Below are positions 28,143-38,242 of a stretch of 64,000 nt of DNA, piece by piece. The first letter of the stretch is position 1; the number at the start of each line of letters is the position of its first letter. The notes beneath the pieces are model-generated. The model ran no database searches. It saw only the letters and a program-made list of their open reading frames with translations, and was not told the origin of the DNA. The position numbers were made by a program, and so were the translations under genes. This DNA is from Streptomyces cadmiisoli (GTDB lineage: Bacteria; Actinomycetota; Actinomycetes; Streptomycetales; Streptomycetaceae), in the NCBI RefSeq assembly GCF_003261055.1, contig NZ_CP030074.1, positions 744,001-808,000 of the forward strand. Direction: 5' to 3'.

Positions 28143-29702
28143 GTGCGGGTGGAACGAGTGTGGGTGGCGGGCGGCGTGGTCCGCATCGCGGCCTGCACCC
28201 GCGGATTGACAGTGGCGTGTCCGGACTGCGGTCGCGGTTCTGCGCGGGTGCACAGTCGCTATTGCCGGACGCTGGCCGATGTCGCTGTCGGTGGGCGCCC
28301 GGTGCTGATCGGGCTGTCGGTGCGGCGCTTGTTCTGTGACAGCCCGAGCTGCGGTCGGCGGACGTTCGCCGAGCAGGTCGAGGGGCTGACGGTGCGCTAC
28401 CAGCGCCGCAGCCCGCTGCTGCAGCACCTGGTGGAGATGGCCGGGGTGCTGCTCGCCGGCCGGGGCGGCGCCCGGCTCCTGCAGATCCTGAAGGTGCCGC
28501 TGTCGCGGACAAGCGTGCTGCTCCACTTGATGCGCTTGCCGCTTCCGTCAGCGGCGACCCCGCGGGTGCTGGGCGTGGACGACTTCGCGCTGTACGCGGA
28601 CGTCTACGGAACCCTGCTGGTGGATGCCGATACCCGGTTGCCGATCGAGCTGTGGGTCGGGCGCGACGCCGAGCAACTGGCCGCCTGGCTGCGGACGCAC
28701 CCCGGTGTTGAGGTGGTCTGCCGGGACGGCTCGCTGGTCTACCGCCAAGGCATCACCGACGGTGCCCCGGACGCGGTGCAGGTCAGCGACCGCTTCCACC
28801 TGTGGCAGGGGCTGTCGAAGAGGATCGGGGATATCGCCGCCGCTCACCGCGGCTGCCTACCTGCCGCAGTACCTGAGCCCGAGCCGGCACCGCCACCAGC
28901 GAACGCAGCGGGACCGTCCGACCAGGCCGATACCCCTGCCCGCCGCCACGCGAAGCGGCTGTTCGAGGCGGTGCACGCGGTGACCGAAACCGGACTCTCG
29001 CTCAGCGCCGCAGCCCGCGAGTTGGGCCTGAACCGGCGCACCGTGGGCAAATACGCCCGGGCCGCCACCTGGCAGGATTGCGTACGGCGCCCCCGGCCCC
29101 GCCGACCCAGCAGCCTCGATCCATACCTGGAGTACCTTCGGCAGCGGTGGGAGGAAGGCGAGCACACCGCGACGGTGCTGCACCAGGAGATCGCCGCCAA
29201 GGGCTACCGCGGCCACTACCAACGGGTCAAGATGGCCATCGCACCGCTACGCCGCGGCCTGCCGATCGACACCCCACGCGAACGGCCGCCCTCGCCCCGC
29301 GAAGTCGCCCGGTGGATCACCACCGGGCCATCCCGCCGCAGCTTGCACGCAGCCGAGGCACTCCGGCGACTGTTCGAGCACTGCCCGGAGCTGAACCGAA
29401 CCCACGACTTGGTGCGTCAGTTCGCCGCCATGCTCGAAACCCGCGACGCCACCCCGCTACCGGACTGGCTCGACCAACTCGCAAGCTCGCGTCTTCCCGA
29501 ACTGGCCAGCCTGGCCAAGGCCATCCGCGAAGACCAGCCCGCAGTCGTCCAGGGCATCACCACCCCGTTCAACTCCGGCGTCAACGAAGGCCGCATCACC
29601 GATCTGAAGCTCCAGAAGCGGATGATGGCCGGACACGCAGGGATCCGGCTGCTCCGCCACCGCGTCATCCTCATGGCCCTGCTCCGACGCCGCTACCCGT
29701 GA
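28143..29702 (+). CDS. ISL3-family transposase
   Basis: The 519-aa frame begins at GTG 28143. An N-terminal zinc-ribbon (CPDCGRGSARVHSRY, then CDSPSCGRRTF), a helix-turn-helix and the DDE domain ([34 protein letters not shown], then PFNSGVNEGRITDLKLQKRM) are all present, which is the ISL3 order. Similarity starts a little before GTG 28143 (LVRVLSPHLDAVRV is in frame but has no ATG, GTG or TTG start), so the true start may be non-standard or lost. The stop lies inside the right inverted repeat. Related fragments are at 36.2-37.5 kb and 42.8 kb. Confidence 0.85.
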   Translation: MRVERVWVAGGVVRIAACTRGLTVACPDCGRGSARVHSRYCRTLADVAVGGRPVLIGLSVRRLFCDSPSCGRRTFAEQVEGLTVRYQRRSPLLQHLVEMAGVLLAGRGGARLLQILKVPLSRTSVLLHLMRLPLPSAATPRVLGVDDFALYADVYGTLLVDADTRLPIELWVGRDAEQLAAWLRTHPGVEVVCRDGSLVYRQGITDGAPDAVQVSDRFHLWQGLSKRIGDIAAAHRGCLPAAVPEPEPAPPPANAAGPSDQADTPARRHAKRLFEAVHAVTETGLSLSAAARELGLNRRTVGKYARAATWQDCVRRPRPRRPSSLDPYLEYLRQRWEEGEHTATVLHQEIAAKGYRGHYQRVKMAIAPLRRGLPIDTPRERPPSPREVARWITTGPSRRSLHAAEALRRLFEHCPELNRTHDLVRQFAAMLETRDATPLPDWLDQLASSRLPELASLAKAIREDQPAVVQGITTPFNSGVNEGRITDLKLQKRMMAGHAGIRLLRHRVILMALLRRRYP

Positions 29703-29762
29703 CGGAGCGTCACCGACGCACGGTGGCACACCCCAGCTTCACGGAAATCTTGCCAGGGCCAC
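29692..29762 (-). repeat. Right inverted repeat of the ISL3 element
   Basis: Complement of 28015-28085 with one mismatch; it contains the last three codons and the stop of the transposase gene. Confidence 0.9.
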
Positions 29763-30163
29763 ATTAAGGAGTACGCCGACACCGCGAGGAGATTCAGCAG
29801 TTCTGGCTCGTCGTTCATCACCCGGCGCGAGAGGAGCTTGTCTCCCTCGGCATCGATGACCACGCAGTGGTGGTGGATCTTGCCCGCATCGATTCCGGCC
29901 CATATCCGGCTCATCGTTCCCCTGACGCCGTCGTTGCACTGTTTGGTTCTGACGGCCTCGCCAGTGGTGTCCTACGCAGCGATTCTGATCGCAGATCCCA
30001 ATGAGCGGCCTGGCCGCCGGTGAGACCCCGGGCGGCTAAGTCTGCACAGCCACCGTGCGGCAACACCTCACCACCCACACCCGGTGTTCCTCGGGCGACG
30101 AGGCCTTACGAACGGCCCGATCAACCCGCACCAGAAGGTAGGACACCTCACGATGCCAACGCG

Positions 30164-31290
30164 TCAAGCCGCAGCCGCGAGTTCGGTGGCGAAGGCGGTG
30201 TGTTCGTCGAACAGCTTGCGGTGCTGGAGGCAGTGTGGCGCCAGCGGACGCTCGGAGTGAGGCGAATGCCCAGAGGTATCCGACGTGGTTGAGCCGGTCG
30301 TTCTTCACCCAACGGCGGGTGATGCTGGATTGCTTGCCGGAGGCCCTGGTGATGGGCGAGGCCCCGGCGTACGCCTTCAGACCACGGGCGTCGGCGAAGG
30401 GGGTGCGGTTGTCCCGGATCTCAGCCAGGATCCGGGCGGCGAGCTGGATGCCGAGCCCCGGGAAGCTCAGCAGAATCTCGGCGTCCGGGTGGTGAGGGAA
30501 AGCCTTTTCCACCGCTTCGGCGAGCTGGTCGGCTGCCGTGCAGGCAGCCTCCAACTGGATGAGGAGAGCGAGCATCTGCTTGCCAAGGGCTTCCTCGACC
30601 AGCGGCGGCTGGTGGGCCCAGTCTGCGCGGAAGACGTCACGCATCCGGTCGGCTTCTGCCTCGATGCCGCGCTTGCGGCCGGCACGCTTCAGGGTGGCTT
30701 GGAGCTGGGTGCGGGTCAGCCGCGCGGCCCGAGACGAGGTCGGCGCGGCATTCAGCGGTTCCCGTGCTTCCGGGCGATATAGGTCGTTGGCCCAGGTGGC
30801 GAAAGCTTCCAGGGCTGCGGGGTAGTACTCGCGCAGCAGGGTGGAGCTGGTTGGCGATCTGCTGCCGGTTCCATAAGGCGTCCTGCTGGGCGCGGGCGAG
30901 GACAGCGATCGCGCGTGCGAGGCTGCTGTCCTGCGGCAGGGGCCGGTGGGCGTGCATGTCGGTGCGCAGGATGTTCGCCAGGACGAGGGCGTCGCCGGGG
31001 TCGCACTTCTTGCGAGAGACGGAGTGGCGGTCGCGGTAGCGGGCGGCGGCCATCGGGTTGATCGCGAACACCTGGCGGTTCCCGGTCCGCAAGACCGCGA
31101 CCAGCAGACCGCGGGAGGTCTCGATCGCGACCGGGATCGGGTTCGCCTCGGTATCGCCGTGCTCGGCAAGCGGCTCCAGCAGTTGTTCGTAGCCGGCCGC
31201 GTCGTCGGTGATGCGCCGCTTGGCCACCAAGACGCCGGTGTCGTCGACCAGGGCGACATCATGGACGCGTTCCTCCCAGTCGATTCCGCA
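30164..31290 (-). pseudogene. Second IS110-family transposase, frameshifted
   Basis: The frame reads CGIDWEERVHDVALVDDTGV, then ANPIPVAIETSRGLLVAVLR and CDPGDALVLANILRTDMHAH, the DEDD half of an IS110 transposase. At about 30840 it shifts to a second frame (LLREYYPAALEAFATWANDL to FPGLGIQLAARILAEIRDNR and YAGASPITRASGKQ, the Tnp_20 half), and shifts again near 30235 to end HCLQHRKLFDEHTAFATELA. Two frameshifts inactivate it. Its 5' end is joined in frame to a serine recombinase remnant. Confidence 0.8.
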
Positions 31291-31938
31291 GCGGACCACC
31301 CCCAGGGCGGAGCCGTGCTGGTCGAACAGTGTGAAGACATCCGCGACCGCCGTCCGCACCTCTTCATCGGGGTTTACGGTGATGGTGCCGTCGTCGGCAT
31401 AGAATATGCCGACGGGCAGCGGAAGCCTCAGGTCACCGCGTTTGGCGGCGGCCTTGCGGGCGCCGTGCAGGCGCCCGGCCCGGATGTGCAGTTCGGCCTC
31501 GCTCATCGTGGACTTCAAACCGAGGACGGGACGGTCGTTGAATTCGCCCAGGTCATAGATGCCGTCGGCGTCGATCAGGAGGGTGTCGGTCCGGCGCGCG
31601 AACTCCAGCAGCCGGCCGAACTCGGCAGAGGAGCGGGCCAGCCGGGAGACCTCCAGGCCGAAGACCGCGCCGACCTCGCCGAGGCAGACCCGGGCCACCA
31701 GTTGCTGGAATCCGACCCGCAGCCCGGAGCACCGACCCGAGGTGCCCAGGTCGGCGTCGACGACGCCGATGTCGGACTCTGCCCAGCCCAACTCCCTCGC
31801 CCGGTCGGCCAGCCCGTACTGGCGGGCGGTCGACTCGGTATTCTCCCGCACCTGCAGCAAGGTCGACTGCCGCCCATAGATCAGCGCCAGCCTCGACCGG
31901 CGCGAGGAGGTGATCATCTGCAGTCTGCTCATCGACAC
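31291..31938 (-). pseudogene. Serine recombinase N-terminal part, cut by IS110
   Basis: GTG 31938 starts a resolvase domain with the nucleophile motif YGRQS (Ser25), then GTSGR, VFGLEVSRLARSSAEFGRLL and the DGIYDLGEFNDRPVLGLKST block. This is the catalytic domain of a large serine recombinase of the type found in streptomycete mobile elements. After ADVFTLFDQHGSALGVVR (residue 216) the reading continues in frame into an IS110 transposase, so the zinc-ribbon and DNA-binding C-terminus is missing. A second frame, MTAVEDWTRIAALLVANMVD from 32020, overlaps the start and could be the end of an upstream partner gene. Confidence 0.75.
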
Positions 31939-32360
31939 CCGCCTGTCGGCGCAAGCATGGGTCGACCATGTTCGCCACCAGCAACGCAGCGATCCGCGTC
32001 CAGTCCTCCACTGCAGTCACCGCCCGTCACCGATGCGCGGGCACCCACGGCCGCGAAAGGCAGGGTGCCCTTCACGACCATCCTCCGTCTCCCGGGTCGA
32101 TGCCACGGCTCATGAGGGCATCCACTGGCGCAGACAGAGCAGCGACCCCGGCGGTCGCAAACCGGTGCTCGTTCGGAGCGGGGCCGCGGTCTGTCCACGC
32201 CTGCGGAAGCGTCACCGTCACACCGTCACCGGCGGTGCAGATGAACACCAGACCGCTGGAGCGACGCACCGTGCGGCACACCCGCAACCGGCGCCCCGGC
32301 AGCGGATGAAATGGATGCGTGACCAGCAAGGTGTCCTCAGAAACGCCGCGAAGATGGGCA
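31939..32360. other. Gap without an assignable gene
   Basis: Between the recombinase remnant and the IS256 fragment the frames are short or lack similarity. Confidence 0.4.
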
Positions 32361-32664
32361 CTATGCGAGGTCCTCTGGTCAGACGCCTGGGCCGAGTTCG
32401 TGCCCTTCCTCTCCTTCGACGTCGAGATCCGCAAGGTCATCTGCAGTACGAACGCAATTGAGAGCGTCAACGCCCGCATCCGCAGAGCCTTCCGGGCCCG
32501 CGGACACTTCCCCAACGAGGCCGCCGCCCTGAAGTGCATTTGCTGGCGCTGATGAGCCTTGACGCGACCGGGAAGGGCCGCAAGAGATGGACCATGCGCT
32601 GGCAAGTACCCCTGAACGCGTCCCAGATCGCCTTCGAAGGCCGCCTCACCCCGTGCAGCAACTG
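32361..32664 (+). pseudogene. IS256-family transposase C-terminal fragment
   Basis: The reading WAEFVPFLSFDVEIRKVICS, TNAIESVNARIRRAFRARGH, FPNEAAALKC is the conserved end of the Mutator/IS256 catalytic domain (with the catalytic Glu of NAIES). A frameshift at about 32545 is followed by LALMSLDATGKGRKRWTMRW and a stop after LTPCSN. The first two thirds of the gene are missing. Confidence 0.8.
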
Positions 32665-32693
32665 ACCATCAACAACCAAGATCGGCCGTCAAT

Positions 32694-33065
32694 TTGACTC
32701 ACTCGGACGAGGCCGTGAGAAGAAACGGACATAACGTCCCCTCAGTGGCCGTCCTGGACGAAGATGGCTATGAGATCGTCCGCCGTGACACGAGGCGGAA
32801 CGAGCACGGGGTCGCCGCCTTGACCAGCATCAACGACGTCGCCCGCGACCTCATCATCTGGTTGGCCGCCCACTGCTTCCCCGGACCGGCCAACCAGGCG
32901 GATCATCGGCATCTAAAACACGACCAAGCCGTCAAGGCGGTCGTGCTGGTCGGAAACCGGCTCAACCTGACAGTCGTCGCGCACCTCGGCGACCGTGCGC
33001 ACCGCACGCCAGCAGAGCTCAAGCGCGTAGCAGGAAGGCTGCGCAATGACTCGGGCCCACTGTGA
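32694..33065 (+). CDS. Hypothetical protein, doubtful
   Basis: A 123-codon frame from TTG 32694. The segment AVLDEDGYEIVRRDTRRNEH and INDVARDLIIWLAAHCFPG looks like real protein, but I do not recognise it, there is no ribosome site and it lies among transposon remnants. It may be part of a decayed gene. Confidence 0.25.
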   Translation: MTHSDEAVRRNGHNVPSVAVLDEDGYEIVRRDTRRNEHGVAALTSINDVARDLIIWLAAHCFPGPANQADHRHLKHDQAVKAVVLVGNRLNLTVVAHLGDRAHRTPAELKRVAGRLRNDSGPL

Positions 33066-33269
33066 AATCGATTGCCTATTCGAACCGGAGCGGTTCACGC
33101 CTAGCTGAGCAACTTCCCTCTGACATCGACTGGCACGCGTGATCAATCGTTGTGTCACGGAAGTTCAATAACTTGACGAAACTGCAGTTCGATTTGAAAG
33201 CTGTGGCAATATTCCGGCCCAGAGGTGCGAACTGTCGTGAGCGGCGCGCCTGGCTTGCCTGGAGGAAGC

Positions 33270-36065
33270 GTGGCAACGAGACGGCTGTTCGAGCGTATGG
33301 ACCAACTTGCCGTGGTCGATGCGGCACTGAGCAGGGCAGCGGCATCTGAGGGAGGCTGTCTGATATTCCGAGGTGGTGCGGGCAGCGGAAAGACCGCGTT
33401 GCTGGACGCGGCAGCCGAGCAGGCGCGGGCGGCTGGAGCGGCAGTGGTTTACGTCCGGGCCAGCCACGCCGAACACAAAGTCGAGAACAATATCGCTGTC
33501 CGACTTGTCCAAGCCCTGGTTGACCAATTTTCGGAGCGAGGACGTGAGGCGTTTCACGGATCACTGCCGTCACCGGTCCGCGTTCTCACCGAAGGCACAA
33601 TTCTGGAAAGCGCAACACTCGGTGATGACGCCGCTGTACAGCTCTCTTCGTGCCTGATGCGGGCTGTAGTGCATGAGGATCGAATGACTGCCGTCGTCAT
33701 CGACAACTTGCATTGGGTGGACCGCGCCTCAATGCAATGGTTGAGGACGCTCCAGTCCAGGCTGAGCACATTCCCCTTTATCGTGGTTGGTTCAGTTTGT
33801 GACGGGATCGCCGGAACCGACACCGAACTCCTGGAGGAGATCCTGGTCGCAAGCGACCACGTCGGTGCGATCGCGGGCCTAAGTGAACATTCCGTGGCTA
33901 CTTTCTTCTCCTCTCGCCTCGACGGTCCCGTCGAAGCATCACTAACTTCCGCGGCCTTCAACATGACCGCTGGGAATCCCCTACTGCTAGAAACCCTGAC
34001 CTGCCTCATCAAACAGCAGGGCCTCATGCTGAAAAGCAAGGCCGCCGAGTACGTGTCCCAGCTAGCTGACAGTGCGCTTGCGATGGGGGCCCGAGTCCGT
34101 TCTCGCCGGGTATCGCCGACTGCATTCACTGTTCTGCGCCTGACAGCGGCAATGGGTAACGAAGCCACACTTGAAAACATTGCCGCCCTGACAGGTTTCG
34201 ACCAGGTCGCGGTGGCCAAGGACTGCCACGCACTACAGCAATTGGGCATGCTCGACGGCGACTGTGAGCATGTCACAGTCGCCCAACCACTGCTACAAAA
34301 CTCGCTCCTAAAGGAGTGCCCACCGGATATCCTACATCTCTTGCATAGACAGGCTGCTCAACTACTCCACTCCGCCGGGGCATCGCCATTGTCCATTGCC
34401 CGACACCTGGTACTTACTCCACAACAGATCGGTGAAGACTGGGTAGTCGACATTCTGTTCGCCGCAGCAGACCGGACACTGGATGAGGGCAACATCGCGA
34501 ACTGCCTTTCGTATCTCCAACGTCTATTGATTGAACCGCTGCCGGCGGATGGCCGAGCTGCAGTGCTGACCCGCTCGGCGTCTATTCGAGCGCGGGCCGA
34601 CCTAGCCGTAGCGCTGTCCGCCCTCCGAACGGCTATGACTCTGAGCGCTGAAACCGTGTACAGCACCGCAAAAGCTGATCTCCTCGCGCTGCTCACCATT
34701 GGTACAGCACTCGACCAGCCGAATGCTGGACAGAGGGGTAGCGCTGACGCGGAGGTTCAGCAGTTCATTCCTACGGGGCTGCGTGTTCCATGTCTCCTGA
34801 CACACAGTTCAGAAGCGCACAAGCCTCAGCAGGGGCCACCCGACCTGCCGGCTGACCGACTGGAGGTGGCGACGCTGGCGGCTGCCATGACGGCAGGCGG
34901 CACCGCAACCGCCGATGACGCAGCGCGGCTCGCCTGGAGTGTGCTGGCCGGGCACTCATCATCAGTGGATGCAGTTGTCGGACAGGCTCTCGGATTGTTC
35001 ACCTTGTTCACCGCCGGCCAGGACAGCACGGTCGGGCAGTACGTCGATTGCGTTGAGAAGCAGGCTCGCGCGCTCGATGTCAGGCCCGCGCTGGCGCTGA
35101 CGCTGGCGCTGCGGGCGGGTCGAGCCGCTCGGCACGAGCGCGACACCAACGCCGCTGCAGAGCTCGACGAGGCGCTGCATCTAGGGCGCCGCTGGGACCC
35201 GGGCTTCTCCGCCAGGTTGTGGCACCTGCTGATCCCAATTGCAGTGGAAACTTACATGACGCTTGAGGACCCGTCCGGACTGAACAGGTTCGTCGCTCTG
35301 GTCAATGAGCAAGACATCTCGAGCAGGCGCCTGATCGGTGCCTATCTTGAGTTCGGTCAAGGTCAGTTGCGTGCTGCTGCAGGAGACCCTGCCGGCGCAG
35401 TAGTTCACTTCTTGAGCTGTGGCCGGGCGTTGACGAAGTCTGGCGTGACAAACCCAGCGCTCTCCCCTTGGCGTTCACGAGCTGCCCTTCTTTTGCGAGA
35501 TACCGGTCGAACCGAGGAAGCCAGTGACCTGGCTGGAAAGGAGGTCGTCTTGGCGAGGAAGTGGGGCGCACCGCTACCCTTGGCGCGGGCACTAGGTGCA
35601 CAGGCTCAGACCAGCACGGAAGCCGACGCACTGCGGGCGGCACGTGAAGCCGTCGAACTACTTAAGAGGCCCCGGCAAGGGCGAATACTTGTCTCAGCCC
35701 TGCGTGAGTACGGCGGGTTGCTCGCCGCGGCCGGAGAGCGTGAGGCTGCCCAGCAGACACTGCAGTTGGCGCTGCACGAGGCATCACAGAGCGAGGACCC
35801 TGTCCTGTCGCAGTCCCTGCGGCAGGAGCTGATCGCCGTCGGTGGGCGCCCACCGCGTCCACGCCGCACTGGCCTGCAAGGACTGACCCCGTCGGAAGCC
35901 AGAGTTGCGTCGCTGGCTGTGCGCGGTATGAAGAACCGCGAGATTGCACGTACCCTATTCGTGGGCCTGCGCACTGTGGAAATCCATCTCACCAACGCGT
36001 ACCGCAAACTTGGAATTGAGGGTCGGGAAGAGCTATCCGGAGCACTTAGCGCCGCTCATGAGTGA
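33270..36065 (+). CDS. LAL-type (large ATP-binding LuxR) transcriptional activator
   Basis: GTG 33270 follows GGAGGA closely; a start 15 codons earlier has no such site. The 931-aa protein has Walker A FRGGAGSGKTALLDAAAEQA (G35-T42), Walker B AVVIDNLHWVD at about 142, a long helical (TPR-like) middle and a C-terminal LuxR helix-turn-helix (LTPSEARVASLAVRGMKNRE, IARTLFVGLRTVEIHLTNAY, RKLGIEGREEL). LAL proteins are pathway-specific activators in many Streptomyces biosynthetic clusters. It lies directly upstream of the RiPP locus with only transposon debris between, and is the best candidate for its activator. Codon use is slightly less G+C-biased than in the catabolic operon. Confidence 0.88.
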   Translation: MATRRLFERMDQLAVVDAALSRAAASEGGCLIFRGGAGSGKTALLDAAAEQARAAGAAVVYVRASHAEHKVENNIAVRLVQALVDQFSERGREAFHGSLPSPVRVLTEGTILESATLGDDAAVQLSSCLMRAVVHEDRMTAVVIDNLHWVDRASMQWLRTLQSRLSTFPFIVVGSVCDGIAGTDTELLEEILVASDHVGAIAGLSEHSVATFFSSRLDGPVEASLTSAAFNMTAGNPLLLETLTCLIKQQGLMLKSKAAEYVSQLADSALAMGARVRSRRVSPTAFTVLRLTAAMGNEATLENIAALTGFDQVAVAKDCHALQQLGMLDGDCEHVTVAQPLLQNSLLKECPPDILHLLHRQAAQLLHSAGASPLSIARHLVLTPQQIGEDWVVDILFAAADRTLDEGNIANCLSYLQRLLIEPLPADGRAAVLTRSASIRARADLAVALSALRTAMTLSAETVYSTAKADLLALLTIGTALDQPNAGQRGSADAEVQQFIPTGLRVPCLLTHSSEAHKPQQGPPDLPADRLEVATLAAAMTAGGTATADDAARLAWSVLAGHSSSVDAVVGQALGLFTLFTAGQDSTVGQYVDCVEKQARALDVRPALALTLALRAGRAARHERDTNAAAELDEALHLGRRWDPGFSARLWHLLIPIAVETYMTLEDPSGLNRFVALVNEQDISSRRLIGAYLEFGQGQLRAAAGDPAGAVVHFLSCGRALTKSGVTNPALSPWRSRAALLLRDTGRTEEASDLAGKEVVLARKWGAPLPLARALGAQAQTSTEADALRAAREAVELLKRPRQGRILVSALREYGGLLAAAGEREAAQQTLQLALHEASQSEDPVLSQSLRQELIAVGGRPPRPRRTGLQGLTPSEARVASLAVRGMKNREIARTLFVGLRTVEIHLTNAYRKLGIEGREELSGALSAAHE

Positions 36066-36199
36066 TTACTGGAATATTGAGTGCATCACGCAGGTTTCGC
36101 TGCGAGTTAATATCCTGCCAGCTTCGTCATCAAAACGTTTAGCACGTCCGCGCGGCGCAGCCTGCCACAGGACTATCAGAGGCTTCTCCCGATGCCGCT

Positions 36200-37480
36200 C
36201 TGGCAACTGATAGGCCCCAGCCACGTGGTGAGTCCTGCCGGTCAGACTGCCGCGAGAGCGGCCCAGTTCGGCAACGAGAATCCGCGCTCTGCGACGTCGA
36301 CTCGCACAGCGGTGGGCTGCTTCGTGCGGGGACGGCGGCCGCTCGCGGGCTTCGTCGATGGGCAGCCCGGACCTGAGGGGTACGACGGCCATCTTTACGC
36401 GCTGGTAGTGGCCGAGGTTGCCCTTAGCCTGGAGTTCCTCGTGCAGGATCTTCGTTCTGCGCTGTCCCTCGTCCCAGCGTTGCTGCAGGTGGCCGAGGTA
36501 GGGATCCAGGGTGGAGAGCGTTCGAGGTGGCCTGCGCATCACTTTCTACCAGCTGCGGGCCGGGCCATGCTGACGGTGTAGCGATTCAGGCCGAGTTTCC
36601 GGGCTACCGCGCCGTGACTCCGGCCGGAACGGGGCAGGGCCTGAACGGGCTCAAAGAACCTCCGGGCGTGTCGTCCGGCTCATGTGTTCGCGAGGAGTAC
36701 GGCGCCCTCGACAGGCTCCTCGACACGGCCGGGGATTGTCTCGCTGAGCGGAGGTAGTGCTGCGGCCAGGCAACCGGGGTGGGCGGAGGCGACCTCCTAG
36801 ACGCGTCGGCCCAGCCCCTGCCAGAGGTGGAAGCGGTCGGTGCACTGTACTGTTTCCGCCGCATCAGAAGTGATGCCTTGCCAGTAGGTCAGCGAGCCGT
36901 CGCGGCAGGCGATCTCGACACACGGGTGCTCACGCAGCCGCCAGCTGAGTCGTTCGGCATCACGCCCTCCCAGAGTCTGAGCGGGAGACGGATGATGGCG
37001 TCGATCAGGAGTGTGCCGTAAGCGTCGCGGTAGAGGGCGAAGTCATCCATCCCCAGTACCCAAGGCGCGATCAGGGGCGGAAGCGGCACGCCAATCAGTG
37101 GAACAGGACGCAGCACCGTGAGGGCCTGATGTTCAAGATCCTCAGCATCCAGGAACCGCCCCGCCCCGCGAGGGCTGTGGTCAGCGCCGCTGGTATTGCA
37201 CGGTCAGCCCCGGCAGCTGTCCGGCAAATGTCACCTTCGGCACACCGTGTCTTCGCAGTACAGGCGGCGCACGGACAAGTCGATGTGTAACGGCCGGCCT
37301 GGGCAACGTGAGGCCAATGAGACGCCGCACATAACGGCTGTGGCACCACGTGCTGAGCTGTCCGCAGCCCGTACATCCGGCTGCCTCGCCGGATCTCGTG
37401 CGGGCCTGGACCGTCATGACAGCATCAGAGACATCAGCCGCTACCACCACCTGGCACGTGACTGTGACGGGCACACCGTC
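36200..37480 (-). pseudogene. ISL3-family transposase, heavily decayed
   Basis: Read backwards from 37480, several frames give the family order: VMTVQARTRSGEAAGCTGCG (zinc ribbon), FAGQLPGLTVQYQRR, then LTTALAGRGGSWMLRILNI, then APWVLGMDDFALYRDAYGTL LIDA, then LDPYLGHLQQRWDEGQRRTK and YQRVKMAVVPLRSGLPIDEA. At least four frame changes separate the pieces. It is related to, but clearly divergent from, the intact element at 28 kb. Confidence 0.75.
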
Positions 37481-37512
37481 TCCGGCCAGCTTTTCCGCGA
37501 GTCGGTAGACTC

Positions 37513-37803
37513 CTATCCCAGCAGATTCGCTGCGGTCAGGTGTGCCGCGCCCCGGCACAAGATCTCGTTCTCCAGCACTATCAGCTTGATCTGCCGGCGT
37601 GCTTTCCGTAGTTCCACGCTGTCGTGGCCGGTTGTTTCAAGTTGCGCCGCTGTGTCGATGTCCGTCCGACGCATCCACTTCGATAGCGACATCGCGCGGA
37701 CGCCGAAAACGGCAGCCGCTTGTTCGAGTTCCACGCTCGGGTCGCCGATCCTCGCTACCGGCACGACATCCTCGCGGAAACCTTCGAGACAGGGCTCGGG
37801 CAC
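37513..37803 (-). pseudogene. IS3-family OrfA fragment
   Basis: The reading CLEGFREDVVPVARIGDPSV, ELEQAAAVFGVRAMSLSKWM, then ELRKARRQIKLIVLENEILC is an IS3-type OrfA (helix-turn-helix plus coiled coil). The start is lost and the OrfB part is absent. Confidence 0.75.
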
Positions 37804-38242
37804 GGCGGCATCCTTCCCACTCGCCCCACAGGGCAAGCTAGTTCAAGATGTCACCTGATTGTGCACCCGACCCGATCGTGCGGCAGACCCCGTTACCTCC
37901 TGACTCTGTTACTGCGGAAGGCGGCTCGGCCAGAGCGTCGGCCAGCGTTCCAAGCGCGATCCGCAGGACACTGGAGAAGGCGTTCCGCTTCACCTGGAGC
38001 GGTCTGCATCCGCTTAGCTTCCGAGCGCAACCTCTTCCAGACCTATCCGGTTACTACCGGAAGTTCATGCCCACTCAACGCATACGATCAAGTTCGGAAA
38101 GCGGAAGGCGTCTGAAGACACCATGGACTACGGCGGCGCTGGCATCTGTAAGATTCCAGCAGCCAAGATGGCGCACACATTCTATTGATTGGTCATTTGA
38201 TGGATTAAAGTCTAAGCAAGCATTCATTGATCTTGAGAGAAA
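37804..38242. other. Upstream region of the YcaO gene
   Basis: The left half is G+C-rich debris; from about 38130 the sequence turns A+T-rich up to the YcaO start, which marks a composition boundary and the likely promoter. A 132-codon frame (37848-38246) overlaps the YcaO start by four bases but has no similarity and mixed composition; I do not call it. Confidence 0.45.

Larger units (their letters stand above)
28015..29762 (+). mobile_element. ISL3-family insertion sequence
   Basis: A 1748-bp unit bounded by 71-bp inverted repeats that differ at one position, with one transposase gene. It lies inside the IS110 transposase gene. No eight-base target duplication is visible next to the repeats; instead an extra pair, GTGTCGGCGTAC at 27995-28006 and its complement at 29771-29782, flanks the element at equal distance (eight bases each side). 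Confidence 0.85.
26942..29914 (-). pseudogene. IS110-family transposase gene split by an ISL3 element
   Basis: The N-terminal part lies at 29767-29914 (MSRIWAGIDAGKIHHHCVVI, then DEPELLNLLAVSA), the rest at 26942-28005 (ADVLELGDEATWAIDLPDGY to the stop after AHPAAGTA). Together they make an about 410-aa DEDD transposase with catalytic Asp residues in IDAGK and GKTDARDALIIADQ and a C-terminal Tnp_20 domain (SMPGIGPLLGAEFLAATSGD, then YAGLAPTPRDSGRVSGN). The insertion of 28015-29762 inactivates it. IS110 elements carry a guide (bridge) RNA next to the transposase gene; the 120 bases upstream (29915-30035) would be the place to look. Confidence 0.85.
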
